From assembly GCA_033297075.1 (NCBI GenBank), contig MU858231.1, positions 1 through 64,000 of the forward strand: a DNA stretch of 64,000 nucleotides, written 5' to 3'. Positions 8,988 to 19,709 of the stretch are shown here, in pieces (the first letter of the stretch is position 1; each line of letters starts with the position of its first letter). This DNA comes from Rhypophila decipiens (Eukaryota; Ascomycota; Sordariomycetes; Sordariales; Naviculisporaceae). The notes beneath the pieces are model-generated. The model was given only the letters and a program-made list of their open reading frames with translations. It was not told where the DNA came from and searched no databases. Both the position numbers and the translations under genes were made by a program.

Positions 8988-11276
8988 CTAAGCAGATGAC
9001 CGTCTATCATGTCCTTCACCCCAGCCCTGCGCCCCATATGCGTACTGAGCGCTAACGTGTTCCTGCTGGTGCTGCCCATGCCTAGTACCATCATGAGCAG
9101 CGCCAGGTTGGTATCCCATATCAAGACTTGCCCCTCCCTCCATGACTCCAACTTTGCCAGTGTCATGTCCGGCAGGCAAAGTCGATGCCCTTTCTATCCC
9201 CACGCCTCTAATCTTCTCTCCACGTACCCCATTCCCGCCAGGATTATATCCATGACCATGACCCATCCCCATGCCGCGTAGACTAATCCTCCCGCCCTCA
9301 AGTAAATACCCTTCCAGACCCAACTCGCCCTTTCCTAATTTGTCGCCCTCAAAGTCATCCATCTCCTCACCGAACAGCCACCGACTCCTGGTCGGACTCG
9401 TGATTACTATCCTGACGCAGTTCCCGCCTGTTTCTATGTTTCCCGCGTCCATGGAAGTAATCAGCGCGTCAAGCACGGCGTCGTACGCCTGACGGAGAGT
9501 ACCCCCGCTTTCGGCGTTGAGTTCATCTCTTTCGTACGAAGATAGGCTGTCGATTATGATAAAGATTGGTGTTGATGCAGGGAGTGTGTTTACCAGCGCT
9601 GAGAATAGACGTGATAAAGCGTGAATGTTCAGACTGTTGACGAGGTCATCTTCTGATGTGAGACCATCCTGGCTACCGCGCGACGTGAGGTTGGGCAAAT
9701 CAAGTGGGGCTGAGGGACTGATAAGGTCGTTTGAAAGGAGAGAGAGCAATAGTTGTGTAGTCAGGCAACGAAGAAGACCCTGTGGGCCAGAGAGAGGGTC
9801 GTCTGATGAAGTGTGCAATGCGCAAAAGTAGGTGAGTACTATGCTTGGGCTAAAGGTAGGGGGCCTGAAAGGTGAGTCAGGAGGGCCAAACGGTGAGGTG
9901 GGTGATCCTGGCCCGGTTGGTGACTTTGAAGACGACTGCTGCAGGTTGTACATGTAGGCCTGTTGTTCTGATTGTTGGCGAAGAGCTTGAGACAAGACGG
10001 CGCAGACGTAGGATAGAGCTGTCACCTGGGTGATTTGGGTCCTATCAAAATGCCCCTCAATCGAGACGACTCCGGGGCCAGGGCCAACATCATCTGGCGA
10101 CGCTGGAGGTGCAACGCTTAACAGCTCTTTGATGGCCGGGGCCGACATTATGCCCCTGGTAGCCCGGTCGATCTCTGCAGCAGGAAGCGACGCGTGCTTG
10201 CGAAGGACATGGATCTCATCGGTAGTGATGCGCAAATGATTCACGTTCATGATTCTGAGCAGGTCCTCGGCGGTGTATCCCAGCAATGTCGTCCCTCGCA
10301 TAGAGACAAGGTCCGTTTGGTCAACACTTCCACGCGCAGTGTTTGGAGGCAGGTAATACCCCAGGCCGCCAATCCCGTGTGTGTTGACGTTCAGCTGGTC
10401 CATCAGGAATGTGAAGAGGTGAGTCTTGCCCTGATGAGCAGCGTCGAGCGACATGTAAATCATGCGATTCTGTTGGAGGATCTCATCGAGCTGGGACTTG
10501 ATGGTCATCTGGGCCGAATAACTCCCCACGATGATGTCCTCGATTAGGCCCTCGGCGCATATACGCACCGAATCGGCATGGGTCTTGACCTCGTCGAGAA
10601 TCTTGTCAATGTTCCAACCGCCGAAAGGACTGTGTAGGGAGCTGAGAAACCCACTGGGCACGAGTTTGTTGATCAAGGGAGGGAATGACTTGATGAGCGT
10701 GTCTTGGAGGAGGCGGACCTTGGTATGTAGTTGGACCGACTTTGGGTTATCGTTGTCGAGGGGAAACGTCTTGGCCTTGTTTCTGGCCATCTCGATGATG
10801 TTGGGCACATTTTCGAAAGCCCCCAAGATCTTGACCCTGTTGAGCTCGCTGTGTCTTGCTAGACTGAAGATCAAGGCTAGTGCGCCATGCAAGATGCATA
10901 GGTCGTCTGGAAGTGCAGAAAGGCCTGGGGCCAAAATGCTCGACGTGTTTCCGATGGCGCGAAAGGCTTTCCGGATGGGATTACGACCTCTGCGTTCGCT
11001 TTCCAGGGCAGCCGTCTGGGCTTTCTTGAGCTCTTCGTGAACTTGGTCCCAGCTGCATGTTGTTAGATCGCTTGTAAAGTCGACATATTTTCTAGCTCTT
11101 TGCTGTTGGTAGAGCAGTGTCTCTCTAAGGTCCCGGATCTCGGGTGGTTCGTAGGTCATTGTGTTGCGGTTGAAGGATGATGGAACAGCAAAGACATGGT
11201 GAAAGTTGGGTGCTTGGTTGTCGATAAAGGTGGTTACCATGTTGATGCTCTCGTCTTCATACTGTGGCGATGCCAT
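8988..11276 (-). CDS. STAND-like protein lacking a normal P-loop
   Basis: This is an intronless gene of 762 codons. Residues 40-300 are helical. They resemble, from memory, the N-terminal helical region of fungal STAND/NACHT-type proteins (DUF7708-like; assignment uncertain). Residues about 477-505 (ALHTSSDDPLSGPQGLLRCL) and a Walker-B-like IFIIIDSL at 571-578 followed by VRIVITSPTRSR recall the core of a fungal NACHT-like NTPase. No canonical Walker A is present; only an isolated GKT at 283-285 is seen. The last 140 residues are Gly-rich and disordered. It is divergent from the AAA ATPase gene across a 1.1-kb promoter. It may be a non-catalytic regulator or a degraded NLR relative. Confidence 0.6.
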   Translation of the reverse strand: MASPQYEDESINMVTTFIDNQAPNFHHVFAVPSSFNRNTMTYEPPEIRDLRETLLYQQQRARKYVDFTSDLTTCSWDQVHEELKKAQTAALESERRGRNPIRKAFRAIGNTSSILAPGLSALPDDLCILHGALALIFSLARHSELNRVKILGAFENVPNIIEMARNKAKTFPLDNDNPKSVQLHTKVRLLQDTLIKSFPPLINKLVPSGFLSSLHSPFGGWNIDKILDEVKTHADSVRICAEGLIEDIIVGSYSAQMTIKSQLDEILQQNRMIYMSLDAAHQGKTHLFTFLMDQLNVNTHGIGGLGYYLPPNTARGSVDQTDLVSMRGTTLLGYTAEDLLRIMNVNHLRITTDEIHVLRKHASLPAAEIDRATRGIMSAPAIKELLSVAPPASPDDVGPGPGVVSIEGHFDRTQITQVTALSYVCAVLSQALRQQSEQQAYMYNLQQSSSKSPTGPGSPTSPFGPPDSPFRPPTFSPSIVLTYFCALHTSSDDPLSGPQGLLRCLTTQLLLSLLSNDLISPSAPLDLPNLTSRGSQDGLTSEDDLVNSLNIHALSRLFSALVNTLPASTPIFIIIDSLSSYERDELNAESGGTLRQAYDAVLDALITSMDAGNIETGGNCVRIVITSPTRSRWLFGEEMDDFEGDKLGKGELGLEGYLLEGGRISLRGMGMGHGHGYNPGGNGVRGEKIRGVGIERASTLPAGHDTGKVGVMEGGASLDMGYQPGAAHDGTRHGQHQQEHVSAQYAYGAQGWGEGHDRRSSA

Positions 11277-12375
11277 TTTCTTTTCTCAGCTGAGAGAGGA
11301 GGGAAGTGGCCAGGGTGGCTGATGTCGCGAAGAAGGCTCGGTGAGGAGGAAATAAAAGTGTGTCACGAGTGTTCAGGCTCTGTCTGTTTATCCCAATCGG
11401 GCGCCGAGTTTCGCATAATCAAGCTGATGAAAGGGCTCTGACATGTTGGTTGAAAGGTCGGGATTTTGGTTCGGCGTCGAGTGGCGATATTACATGCATG
11501 GCACAAAGCTTGATGAGGATTGTGAGTATGGTTGCAATGTGCAGCCGGATCCAACGATTCTTGTCTAAATTCACATGTGCTCGACTTTATCGAGACGGTT
11601 GACAAAAGAGGAGCTTGATTGTATAATTAATGAACTCGACGCCCGACGGGAAATCCTTCTTACCCCTGTCTGGGTTGCGTACCGTCCAATGAATCCGCGT
11701 TTGGCCGAGAGTTGAGGCTGGAATGACACGTCCGAGTCTCAAGAGAAGAGAAGATGGTGTCATGCAAGGAAACGGAGTCAATCGGTGTGGGTGCTGGCGT
11801 TTTGCAGGGCTGACTTTTGTATGGTAGGGTATGGTCGGCGGAAGGGGGCTGTAAAGGAGGGGTGACTTGCATGATGAACAGGCATCAGCGCAGAGGCGCG
11901 GCTTGCTCTCCACTTTCAACCAATCAGACTGCGTCTTTCTTATCACCAGTTCTGCACTTTACAAATACACCAATATCGGTGTCCAGATTTGGACTCGTCT
12001 GGGATTCATTCCGTCACCGAGGCCCAGAGCCTCGTTGACGTTTCACCACCACGGGAAGTATTGTCTGACGCATCGACGCCACGATCCGAGGTTCGTGTCT
12101 TCCTTGCTTCCGATATCTGATTTAACCACCAATTCCATCATGCTGTTGTTTCGAGTCTGAAATGTGCAGATCCTGTATGCCCGCCGTTGGGGCCACTCCA
12201 GTCGTTCGTTCGGGCTCGGTTCCCGATAGGCTTCCCCCACTATTGTGTTACAAACGTTAAAACATCAGCATCTCTCCCCACGGATTCCCCGGGCTTTGCT
12301 CTCACATCTTCCTGATCGCTGTTGCACTTCACACATATAGAGCTGCAGTTCAACATTACCATCAACAGCACCAAT
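11277..12375. other. divergent promoter region, STAND-like / AAA pair
   Basis: This 1.1-kb region separates two divergent large genes. It contains a CCAAT box at 11920-11924 and no convincing gene. Short frames in it lack domains. Confidence 0.5.
11920..11924 (+). promoter_or_regulatory. CCAAT box
   Basis: A CCAAT (in CAACCAATCAGA) lies about 455 nt upstream of the AAA gene start. It could bind the fungal CBC/HAP complex and serve either divergent gene. Confidence 0.35.
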
Positions 12376-15300
12376 ATGGGCGATTCAATACCCACCAAGA
12401 CTATGAGTCCCAACCAAGGGCCCGGGTCCGCCTCCAACGACCGTCAACTGACGCTGGATTATCTCAACTCGGAAATCAAATATAACCGGGATCGGATCAA
12501 CATCATCGAAGAGAAACTGGCCGAGCTTGAGACGCCCATCCCAAGACGGACATTCTCCGTCCCCGACCCAGCCCGCACCGACATCACTGATGACACCGAC
12601 ATCGCGGGCGAGTACCTTTGTCTCACTGCGGCCAAGACCATTCCCAAAGTGCGAGAATGCACTTTCGTCGAGTTCAAAAACAGATTTGATCCCAAGCGCA
12701 GGGACGGACGCTGTGCAGTCGATGTCCTCGTTTCAGGGCCCCTGTTGCACCAGGAGATACAGGAGGAGCATAGTCTACGTGACAAGCTCTTCCTCAAGAA
12801 ACCGCCCAAGTTAGCAACACGGATAGTTGACAGCAAGTCGCTCAAAAAGATGGTCAAACTGGCCAACGTCAATGTCGACCTCATTGCTCAGGTCCAGTCC
12901 GATGCGATGAAATGGCCTCGACGCATCCGCTTGCAATCACCAGCACTGATCCGGATGCTGGCCCGGTGCAATCGGGAGTCGTGGACAGATAGACAGAGGA
13001 CATACTATCGTCCCTTCAATGCGCTTATATATCATCATCCCAGCATGAAGAAAATCCTGGTGGAGCTCGAGGAGAGATGGGGATCCCAGGTCGACCAGGA
13101 AGACCCTGACCAAGGGACTTATGTTTCTGACGACGACACTGAAACCAAAGCTTCGGAGAATGGAGAAGCCGACGACGACGACTCGGAGGAAGTCGTGGAC
13201 TCCCCAAAGGCCCTAAGATGTCTCCGCGCTTATGTCCAGTACATGGAAGAGAGGATCCTCCCAGACTACCACAAGTATGAGACCATGCACGGCGGGTCCC
13301 CAGACGCCAATGTTCGATTCTCGGACCTTTGGTATCTCTTCCGTACTGGAGAGCTGGTCTACCGACAAGTCGACGGAGAACTCCCTGATCGGCGCGACTT
13401 CCGAACGGGCAAGCGCATTTGGAAGACGTTTTACGTCGACCCCATCCCTGAACGTGAGATGGCCGCTTTCACGGACGACGATGAGATCCGTGACACTGCC
13501 ACCAAAAACGACGAGCGTACCTTTCGCCTAGGATGCTACTACGTCGACTACAACGGTGAAGAGTTCGTCTGCGTCAAGACAGAAGTCAAGATCGAGCAGT
13601 TTTCAGGCGAGATGCCCATCAACAGTCTGCCCATATACCCAATGCGCTTCTGCCAGGACTGGGAGAGTCGCCTTCAACATGCTACCAAGACCGGGGAGGA
13701 GCTGATAGACTTCATCCAGTCCAGGCATTGTTCCTATAATGGCTGGACACTGACTCGGGATCCTTCGGGGGAGCCCACCACGGATGCCAAGGGTAAAGTC
13801 CTCGAGCAGCCTGAGCACATCAACAGTGAAGTCATGGTAGACTTTGGTGAAGCCTTCCAGCAATGCCCCCAGTGGCGGCCTCCTCGGGCCAGCATGCGTG
13901 AGAAGATCGTCGACGGGCTGACTCTTCCAGAGGAATTCAAGATCCGCTGGTGGTCAGGCGAGGACCGGGCCATTCTCCGCGGCGAAACGACCGAGCAGAT
14001 CCCAGTGCGCAGTGGCGTGACATGGAAACAACGCAACGCCTTCGTCTCCCAGGACCCCTTCCTTAGCACAGTATGCGAGAACGTCAAGCACAACCGACCC
14101 ACGACAGTCAAACACCTCGACCTGGGCAGCGACACTAAAGCCCTGCTCACCGGGCGAGTATTTGCGTACGTCTTTCAAGAGCGAAAGTTTGCACAGCTTG
14201 CCGTCGCCAAGCTGCGACCCTCGCCCCAGAATGGACTCCCATTGAACTCGCTCAGAATCCCCGACACAATCAAGCATGCCATACAAGGTTCTATCAAAGG
14301 TCACTTCCGCCAGAAGACGGCTGAGCGCAAGATTGACCAAGATTGGGTATCTCTCGATCTGATTGAAGGAAAAGGGTCCGGGCTATTCATCCTCTTGCAT
14401 GGTGTCCCTGGCGTCGGAAAGACGGCCACAGCCGAGGCCATCGCCAAGGCCAACGGAAAGCCCCTATTCAAGATCACCGTCGGCGACCTAGGCATGACTC
14501 CGGAGAATCTTGAAACATCGCTCCGAGAAATCTTCCGTCTCGCCTCAATATGGGATTGCATCCTCCTGCTTGACGAAGTCGATACCTTCTTCTCGGCCCG
14601 ATCCAAGTCCGACGCAGCGACTACCAAGAATGGTCTAGTGTCTGAATTCCTCCGGGTTCTCGACTATTACGACGGCATCTTGTTTCTTACCACCAACCGC
14701 GCCGGCGTGCTAGACGAGGCTTTCAAGTCCCGCATCCACTACAAGATCTACTACCCCAACTTGTCGCTGGAACAAACGCTCGACATCTGGAACCTCAACA
14801 TCAAGCGCACGCAGCAGATAGAGAAGGAGATCTGCAGAGCTGAAGAGCGTGAAGGTCGTCAGCCCTTGCACATCAATGAATCTGAACTCCTCGACTTTGC
14901 CAGGTTTCACTACGAGGAGGGGCTCAAGCAAGGGAAGGGCGGACATTGGAACGGAAGACAAATTCGGAATGCGTTTCAAGTCGCCAGAAGCCTGGCATAC
15001 TACGAGCATGGTATTCGTGAGGAGGAACTGCTTCGAGAAGCCGCTGCTGGTAACAGAGATGGTGGTGTAATGCTCTCAGGGCCGCCGGTATTGGACGTCA
15101 GCCATTTCAGAACGATGCACGATATTACAGCGTCGTTTGAGAAGTATTGCAATGCCACGCGGGGAGGGTATTCAGACGCTGAGACTGCGCTGGAGAATGA
15201 GTATCGACACGATCGATTTCGAGATCCGTTGACCGAGGCACTGCTGAATGAATACCGGCAGGGGTTCTATCAAAAGCTCGCACAAGATCAGGCGCAATCG

Positions 15301-16602
15301 CAGGAGACGGTTACAGAGGTATTGGTACATCAACACCGGTATCCTAACCAGAACCAATCCAATCCAACAGGAGGCCAAGCACAGCAGGGTCAGCCTCAGT
15401 ATGGACAGGACCAGCTGCGTCAGATGGCATTTCTACAGCAGCAGCAGCAAATTGCCACACAGAGGCAAGACCAGGGTCCATCGTCAAGTGGGATGACGTT
15501 CGTGCCACAGGGACAGCTCCAGGGAGGTGGAGGCACCGTCAACAGAAACCGCAGCAATAGTCACCGGTCTAACGCTGGAATGCCCCAGGCTGGATCATCC
15601 CCGCCACCTAACATTACCTTTGATCCATCCATCGCAGGTCAAGGGAATCTGACGTCCCAACCACAGTCTGGCAATCCGCAAAGAGGTGGTCTGTTCCCAG
15701 GACAGCCATCCAACTTCGGGCCAAGACACACCCCTTCCCGTGACAGTCTACTCGGTACTGCGGGCAGCCCCGGAAATTCCCAGAACCTGGGCTCTGAGTT
15801 TAATACCAGTCAGGGCAACACAGGGGGCAGTCCTAATCCAAACGCGATGACCTACCCAGTCAACATTGGCCGGCCCCGCTCAGGCACAGGGGCGAGCAAC
15901 CTGAGCGTCGGGCTCTTTCCGGGTCAAGGCAACACGTCAACCCCATCCCAGTCCCAGCCTCAAAATCAGACTCAGACTCAAAGCTTTTCAGGTCCATATG
16001 GCGGAACACCACCCAACAGTAATCCCAATCCTCGTCCCAGTCCTAATCCCAACACAAGCTATGGCACACAGGCTAGCGGGATGACACAGCTGGGAACATC
16101 ACCTGCGCCAAGGGGTCCTTCACCGGCAATAAACATCCCAAGTCACAACCAGTCCATGTCCAATATCCAAGACCAAAGACCAGGACATGGACATAGAGAC
16201 TCTTTCGGGAGCGGCGGAAGTGGGGGCATGGCCGGTAGCTTTGGACAACAAGGCCAGGACAATGATCCGTACTACACCTACAACAACAATAACGCCGGAC
16301 CAGGCGGCGCCCGTGGTCAGCACCCACAGCCTGGCCAGTTCAACCTTGCCAGTCAAAATCCCAACAATGGACTGAACCTGAATACAGGGCCCGGCGCATG
16401 GAATCCCGGACAGCCGCAGGGACTTGGAATGGGCATGCAAATGGGGGCTGGCTTCAACTTTCCGCAAGGAAATATGCAGGGCATGAGAACAGGCGGCGCC
16501 AGTGGTGGACAACAGCAACAGCAACAGCAACAACAGATGCAACAGCAGCAGCAGAACCAAGAGACAGACTTGTCGCTGGATGATTCACCGTTTCCTTTGT
16601 AA
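12376..16602 (+). CDS. AAA+ ATPase (DUF7025 type) with prion-like tail
   Basis: This intronless gene encodes about 1408 aa from the ATG at 12376; the frame opens further upstream but without an ATG. The N-terminal half resembles the fungal DUF7025 region (LRAYVQYMEERILPDYHKYE, VRFSDLWYLFRTGELVY). The AAA core follows: Walker A GVPGVGKT at about 676-683, Walker B LLLDEVD with Asp733, and a sensor-1 stretch LTTNRAGVLDEAFKSRI. A helical lid runs to about residue 960. Residues about 970-1408 are extremely rich in Gln, Gly, Asn, Pro and Ser, ending in polyglutamine: a prion-like disordered tail. The core predicts ATP-driven remodelling; substrate and location are unknown. The tail is unusually long for the family as I know it. 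Confidence 0.85.
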   Translation: MGDSIPTKTMSPNQGPGSASNDRQLTLDYLNSEIKYNRDRINIIEEKLAELETPIPRRTFSVPDPARTDITDDTDIAGEYLCLTAAKTIPKVRECTFVEFKNRFDPKRRDGRCAVDVLVSGPLLHQEIQEEHSLRDKLFLKKPPKLATRIVDSKSLKKMVKLANVNVDLIAQVQSDAMKWPRRIRLQSPALIRMLARCNRESWTDRQRTYYRPFNALIYHHPSMKKILVELEERWGSQVDQEDPDQGTYVSDDDTETKASENGEADDDDSEEVVDSPKALRCLRAYVQYMEERILPDYHKYETMHGGSPDANVRFSDLWYLFRTGELVYRQVDGELPDRRDFRTGKRIWKTFYVDPIPEREMAAFTDDDEIRDTATKNDERTFRLGCYYVDYNGEEFVCVKTEVKIEQFSGEMPINSLPIYPMRFCQDWESRLQHATKTGEELIDFIQSRHCSYNGWTLTRDPSGEPTTDAKGKVLEQPEHINSEVMVDFGEAFQQCPQWRPPRASMREKIVDGLTLPEEFKIRWWSGEDRAILRGETTEQIPVRSGVTWKQRNAFVSQDPFLSTVCENVKHNRPTTVKHLDLGSDTKALLTGRVFAYVFQERKFAQLAVAKLRPSPQNGLPLNSLRIPDTIKHAIQGSIKGHFRQKTAERKIDQDWVSLDLIEGKGSGLFILLHGVPGVGKTATAEAIAKANGKPLFKITVGDLGMTPENLETSLREIFRLASIWDCILLLDEVDTFFSARSKSDAATTKNGLVSEFLRVLDYYDGILFLTTNRAGVLDEAFKSRIHYKIYYPNLSLEQTLDIWNLNIKRTQQIEKEICRAEEREGRQPLHINESELLDFARFHYEEGLKQGKGGHWNGRQIRNAFQVARSLAYYEHGIREEELLREAAAGNRDGGVMLSGPPVLDVSHFRTMHDITASFEKYCNATRGGYSDAETALENEYRHDRFRDPLTEALLNEYRQGFYQKLAQDQAQSQETVTEVLVHQHRYPNQNQSNPTGGQAQQGQPQYGQDQLRQMAFLQQQQQIATQRQDQGPSSSGMTFVPQGQLQGGGGTVNRNRSNSHRSNAGMPQAGSSPPPNITFDPSIAGQGNLTSQPQSGNPQRGGLFPGQPSNFGPRHTPSRDSLLGTAGSPGNSQNLGSEFNTSQGNTGGSPNPNAMTYPVNIGRPRSGTGASNLSVGLFPGQGNTSTPSQSQPQNQTQTQSFSGPYGGTPPNSNPNPRPSPNPNTSYGTQASGMTQLGTSPAPRGPSPAINIPSHNQSMSNIQDQRPGHGHRDSFGSGGSGGMAGSFGQQGQDNDPYYTYNNNNAGPGGARGQHPQPGQFNLASQNPNNGLNLNTGPGAWNPGQPQGLGMGMQMGAGFNFPQGNMQGMRTGGASGGQQQQQQQQQMQQQQQNQETDLSLDDSPFPL

Positions 16603-17526
16603 TAATGCTTTCATGTTTCTCTCATTGTAGCTTAATCGCCTAGTCGGTGCTTCTTTTGACCTGTCTCCTTCCTTTACATTCACCTTGTAATGGCTTGTTT
16701 ATTATGCAGAAGGCGTTTTGGCGGGGTTGCCTTTTAGGATGGGGAACGGCGTTGGGTGCTTGAATTTGGGTTCTCCTCTTTCCATGTATCTTTGTTATGG
16801 TTAGTGTCGGACCTTGAGAAGAAGCCTGTGCTTTTTGTGTTGTAATCTGTGTCTTTATAGTTTGTTTTGTCGCCGACCAATGAACATATATACAAATGTT
16901 TAGCCAGCTCTAATGGTGCATGTACCAATGTCGGGGCTTGCAATGCGGTTTTCCTTAGGATTATTTCATGGAATATTTGCTGGACCTGAATTTCGCACAA
17001 TTATCCGTACTCATCGAGATGACGTCGTTTTGTCTCGATTCTTTTGCCGGTTATCCGTGAGTCTAGAACGCTCCTTGTCTAGGAAAGTACGTATAATTTC
17101 CGGCTGGATACTCTTTGGGACGTGCCAAGGATCGTCATCTGGGTTATAAGTGGATAATATCGCCAGAACGGTGGGGCATATGTGGGTTTCAGGGGTTACA
17201 CTGGATGTACGGATACACAGAAAAGCTTATCCTCATCTGGCCTCGCTGTCTCCACCGTATTTCTCGCGCTATTGGAAATAAATGCGATTCCTTCACGACC
17301 CGGGACGGCCGGGGCTGGTCCTGGCCGGACTTTGTATTTCTTATAACATTCGCCGAGTCCTCGCTCTTTGTTTTTGTTTTTACGCACTACCATTCCTCTC
17401 GTTTCTCACTGTTGCCTTTTTTGTTGGAGCTTCGGCTCAATTACGCTCGTTCAAGTTCGAAAGTCGTCGTCGGCCAAGTTGCCCGCAATCAAGTTCGAGA
17501 ATAATCCCCAGTTGCAAAGCGCAAAC
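16603..17526. other. intergenic region
   Basis: No supported gene. Frames at 17115-17504 and 17282-17563 have no domain, although part of the second is hydrophobic enough to be an unproven upstream exon of the next gene. Confidence 0.4.
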
Positions 17527-18903
17527 ATGGGCATCAACCAATCGAGTCCCTCGTGCGAGGTGAATGCCTGCCTCAATCAAGTTATCGGGCACACCAACAA
17601 CAATGGCTTTGTCCAGTACCAGTCCTGCATCGCCATGTTTGGGAGTCCAGCGGTTACGGTAACGTAAGTGTCTTGACAATTGTTAACTCCCGGCCCGGAA
17701 ATTAGGTAGATCTAGACACTGACGAGGGATGTTCTCAGGACCGCCGCGCCCGAGACGATATACTCGACTGCCACTGACACAGTCTCTTACACCGATGTCA
17801 CTGTCGTGATGAGCACCGTCGTGGAGACGGTCTACCAGACTTCGACGTCCTTCGCAGAAGTTCTGGAGACTGTGACCGAGTATACGGCAACCAATGTCGT
17901 TACCGAGGCGACAACCGTCACAGTCGGGGCTACAGCTACGCCGGCCAAGAAGAAGAAGAAGCGAGGCGCCTGCCACCATGGGCCCACGACATCGACATTC
18001 CTGTCTTCTACTGCCGCCGCGTCTTCGGCACCCTCGTCATCCGTTCCAGTGTAATCCGCCTCGGAATCCTCCGTTGCGCTGTCATCTTCGACCGTCCTGA
18101 CATCCTCATCCGCTCCTGAATCGTCCATGGCGCTGTCATCTTCGACCGTCCTGACATCATCATCCGCCCCTGCATCCTCGACCGCCGGCCCGATCTCCAT
18201 CGCCCCTAATTGCCCCAGCCTGGACGAATACTCGTCGGCATGCTCGTGCATCTACGCCGTCAGCAGCACGTCCACCTACACCGAGGTCCCTCTCCCCTCG
18301 TTGGCTGCCACAACCCTTACAGTCAGCTCGGCGATCCCAACAACATCGGTGAGCGTCGTGACCGAGTATGTGACGGTAACAGTACCCGAAGCGGCCACGA
18401 CGACCCGCACGTCGACCATCAGCACGGCTCTCGACACCACGACACGCTCCACCATGACCTTGACCACCTCGCCTCCGCCCGACGCGACTTCATCGTCCCT
18501 AGTGATCGCCAACGGCCCGCGCGCAGGCCGCTACCTGACACTCGTCAACGGCTACCTTCAATTCGGCGCCAACAACGCGGGAGTAGACGTGGCCGTACGC
18601 CTCGTGATTCCCCCCTCAGGTGGGGCTGCCCAACTTGCCCTCGCCAGCGACCCGTCCGTGAAGATGGTGTCGCTTCAGACCACCAGCATTGCTGGCGTGC
18701 TTGGTTTTGAGAGCGACGCCGTCGCAGCAGCCGCCGGTAACCCCGCCGTGACTTGCACTAATACCGACGGCAATGTCGCCTGCGCGATTCCCGGCCGCGG
18801 ATTCACTAAGGTGTTTAACTGCGGCGCGTACCTGTACATCGTCAGTCCTGCATGGGCGCAGTCGTCTGGGTGTACTGCCGTTACCTTCAACGTCTCGGCT
18901 TGA
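17527..18903 (+). pseudogene. Ser/Thr-rich surface protein, in-frame stop
   Basis: Exon 1 (17527-17663) and an exon from 17739 are joined by a good intron (GTAAGT...CAG). The frame then runs to TAA at 18052 and resumes in the same frame to 18903. The product starts with a Cys-containing segment of a type common in fungal secreted proteins. A long Thr/Ser/Val-rich stalk and a second cysteine cluster (CPSLDEYSSACSC) follow, and then a C-terminal globular domain with four cysteines. No signal peptide is visible at 17527, so an upstream exon may be missing. The stop could be a nonsense mutation. Alternatively, an intron 18051-18218 (GTAATC, CTGAC, CAG) would bypass it in frame. Confidence 0.55.
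18070..18177 (+). repeat. 54-bp tandem duplication
   Basis: Two adjacent 54-bp units (18070-18123 and 18124-18177) are nearly identical and encode a Ser/Thr-rich 18-residue repeat. They lie directly after the in-frame stop of the Ser/Thr-rich gene. Confidence 0.85.
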
Positions 18904-19199
18904 TCTGCTCTGAGGAGGCCCGTTCCACTCGTATACAGCTCGTATGGCGTGTAGTCTATGTTCTAGTCGTTATGAGTCGTAGCAATTCAGTTATCGCAAT
19001 CATTGTTTAGTACCGGTATCGCTCCGTTGTTGGAAAAGTCAATAAATCTGCGTTCCTGAATAATTTGGGAGATCCTGCACACGAATGAACTGAGGATAGG
19101 TACCACCTATCCCACCCCAATTGATGTGAGATTTCGATCAAGACTTGAACATCCTCCTCCGCAACCCAAAGGACACTGATGGCCCGCATGGAATCTTGT

Positions 19200-19479
19200 T
19201 CGAACTAGGTCGCTCGTTAAGTCACACCGCCTGTGTGTCCTCCGCTCGGGACACTTTGGACTTGTGACGCGGGGCTGTAATACAGGTGTCGCTGTTTGGG
19301 GCACGCAGATGCCTTTTGTGCTGAGGCGGGCGACTGATGGAGAGAAAGTCGCTGTGCAGAGACAGGGAGATGACTTGCATGATCAGTGTGTTTTGCTGGG
19401 GAGTTGTTATTTAGATGGGTTTATGGATGGGCAGGCTACTAGAGCTGTGTGGGAGGATCGGGGTGTTATCGATCGGTGA
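19200..19479 (+). pseudogene. HET-protein C-terminal fragment
   Basis: The frame ending at 19479 contains a stretch with PFVLRR, then LLGSCYLDGFMDGQA. This is the pattern I know from the extreme C-terminus of fungal HET-domain proteins (PFVLR, then a Tyr and G-I-M-D-G-E). No HET domain or start lies upstream within reach, so this is read as a stranded 3' remnant. It opens the run of HET genes and fragments extending to 32.8 kb. Confidence 0.5.
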
Positions 19480-19709
19480 TTGTTATGCATCACCTCTATG
19501 TAGGTGCGCTTGGTGTAAGAATGGACTCGAAGAACCTTTGATCTAACCATCATTGACGTTTGTCGGCTAGTGGTGGATCCGTTACGGAGCCGGCAAGGCT
19601 AGTCCTGTGGTAGTTAAGTCAACTGGGTGTCTTACTACACTCTTGCTTTAGCGATAACCTTGTACATCCGTCGCTTCCTTATGTGGATAAAGGTGCCTAC
19701 TAACTAACT

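Noticed and set aside
10531..11040. 169-codon plus-strand frame
   Set aside because: Antisense shadow of the STAND-like gene, with no domain.
16120..16560. Leu-rich minus-strand frame resembling a membrane protein
   Set aside because: The leucine run is the complement of the CAG/CAA glutamine repeat of the AAA gene.
18127..18903. Independent gene starting at 18127
   Set aside because: It continues the same frame as the upstream exon, the ATG is inside the tandem duplication, and there is no signal peptide.
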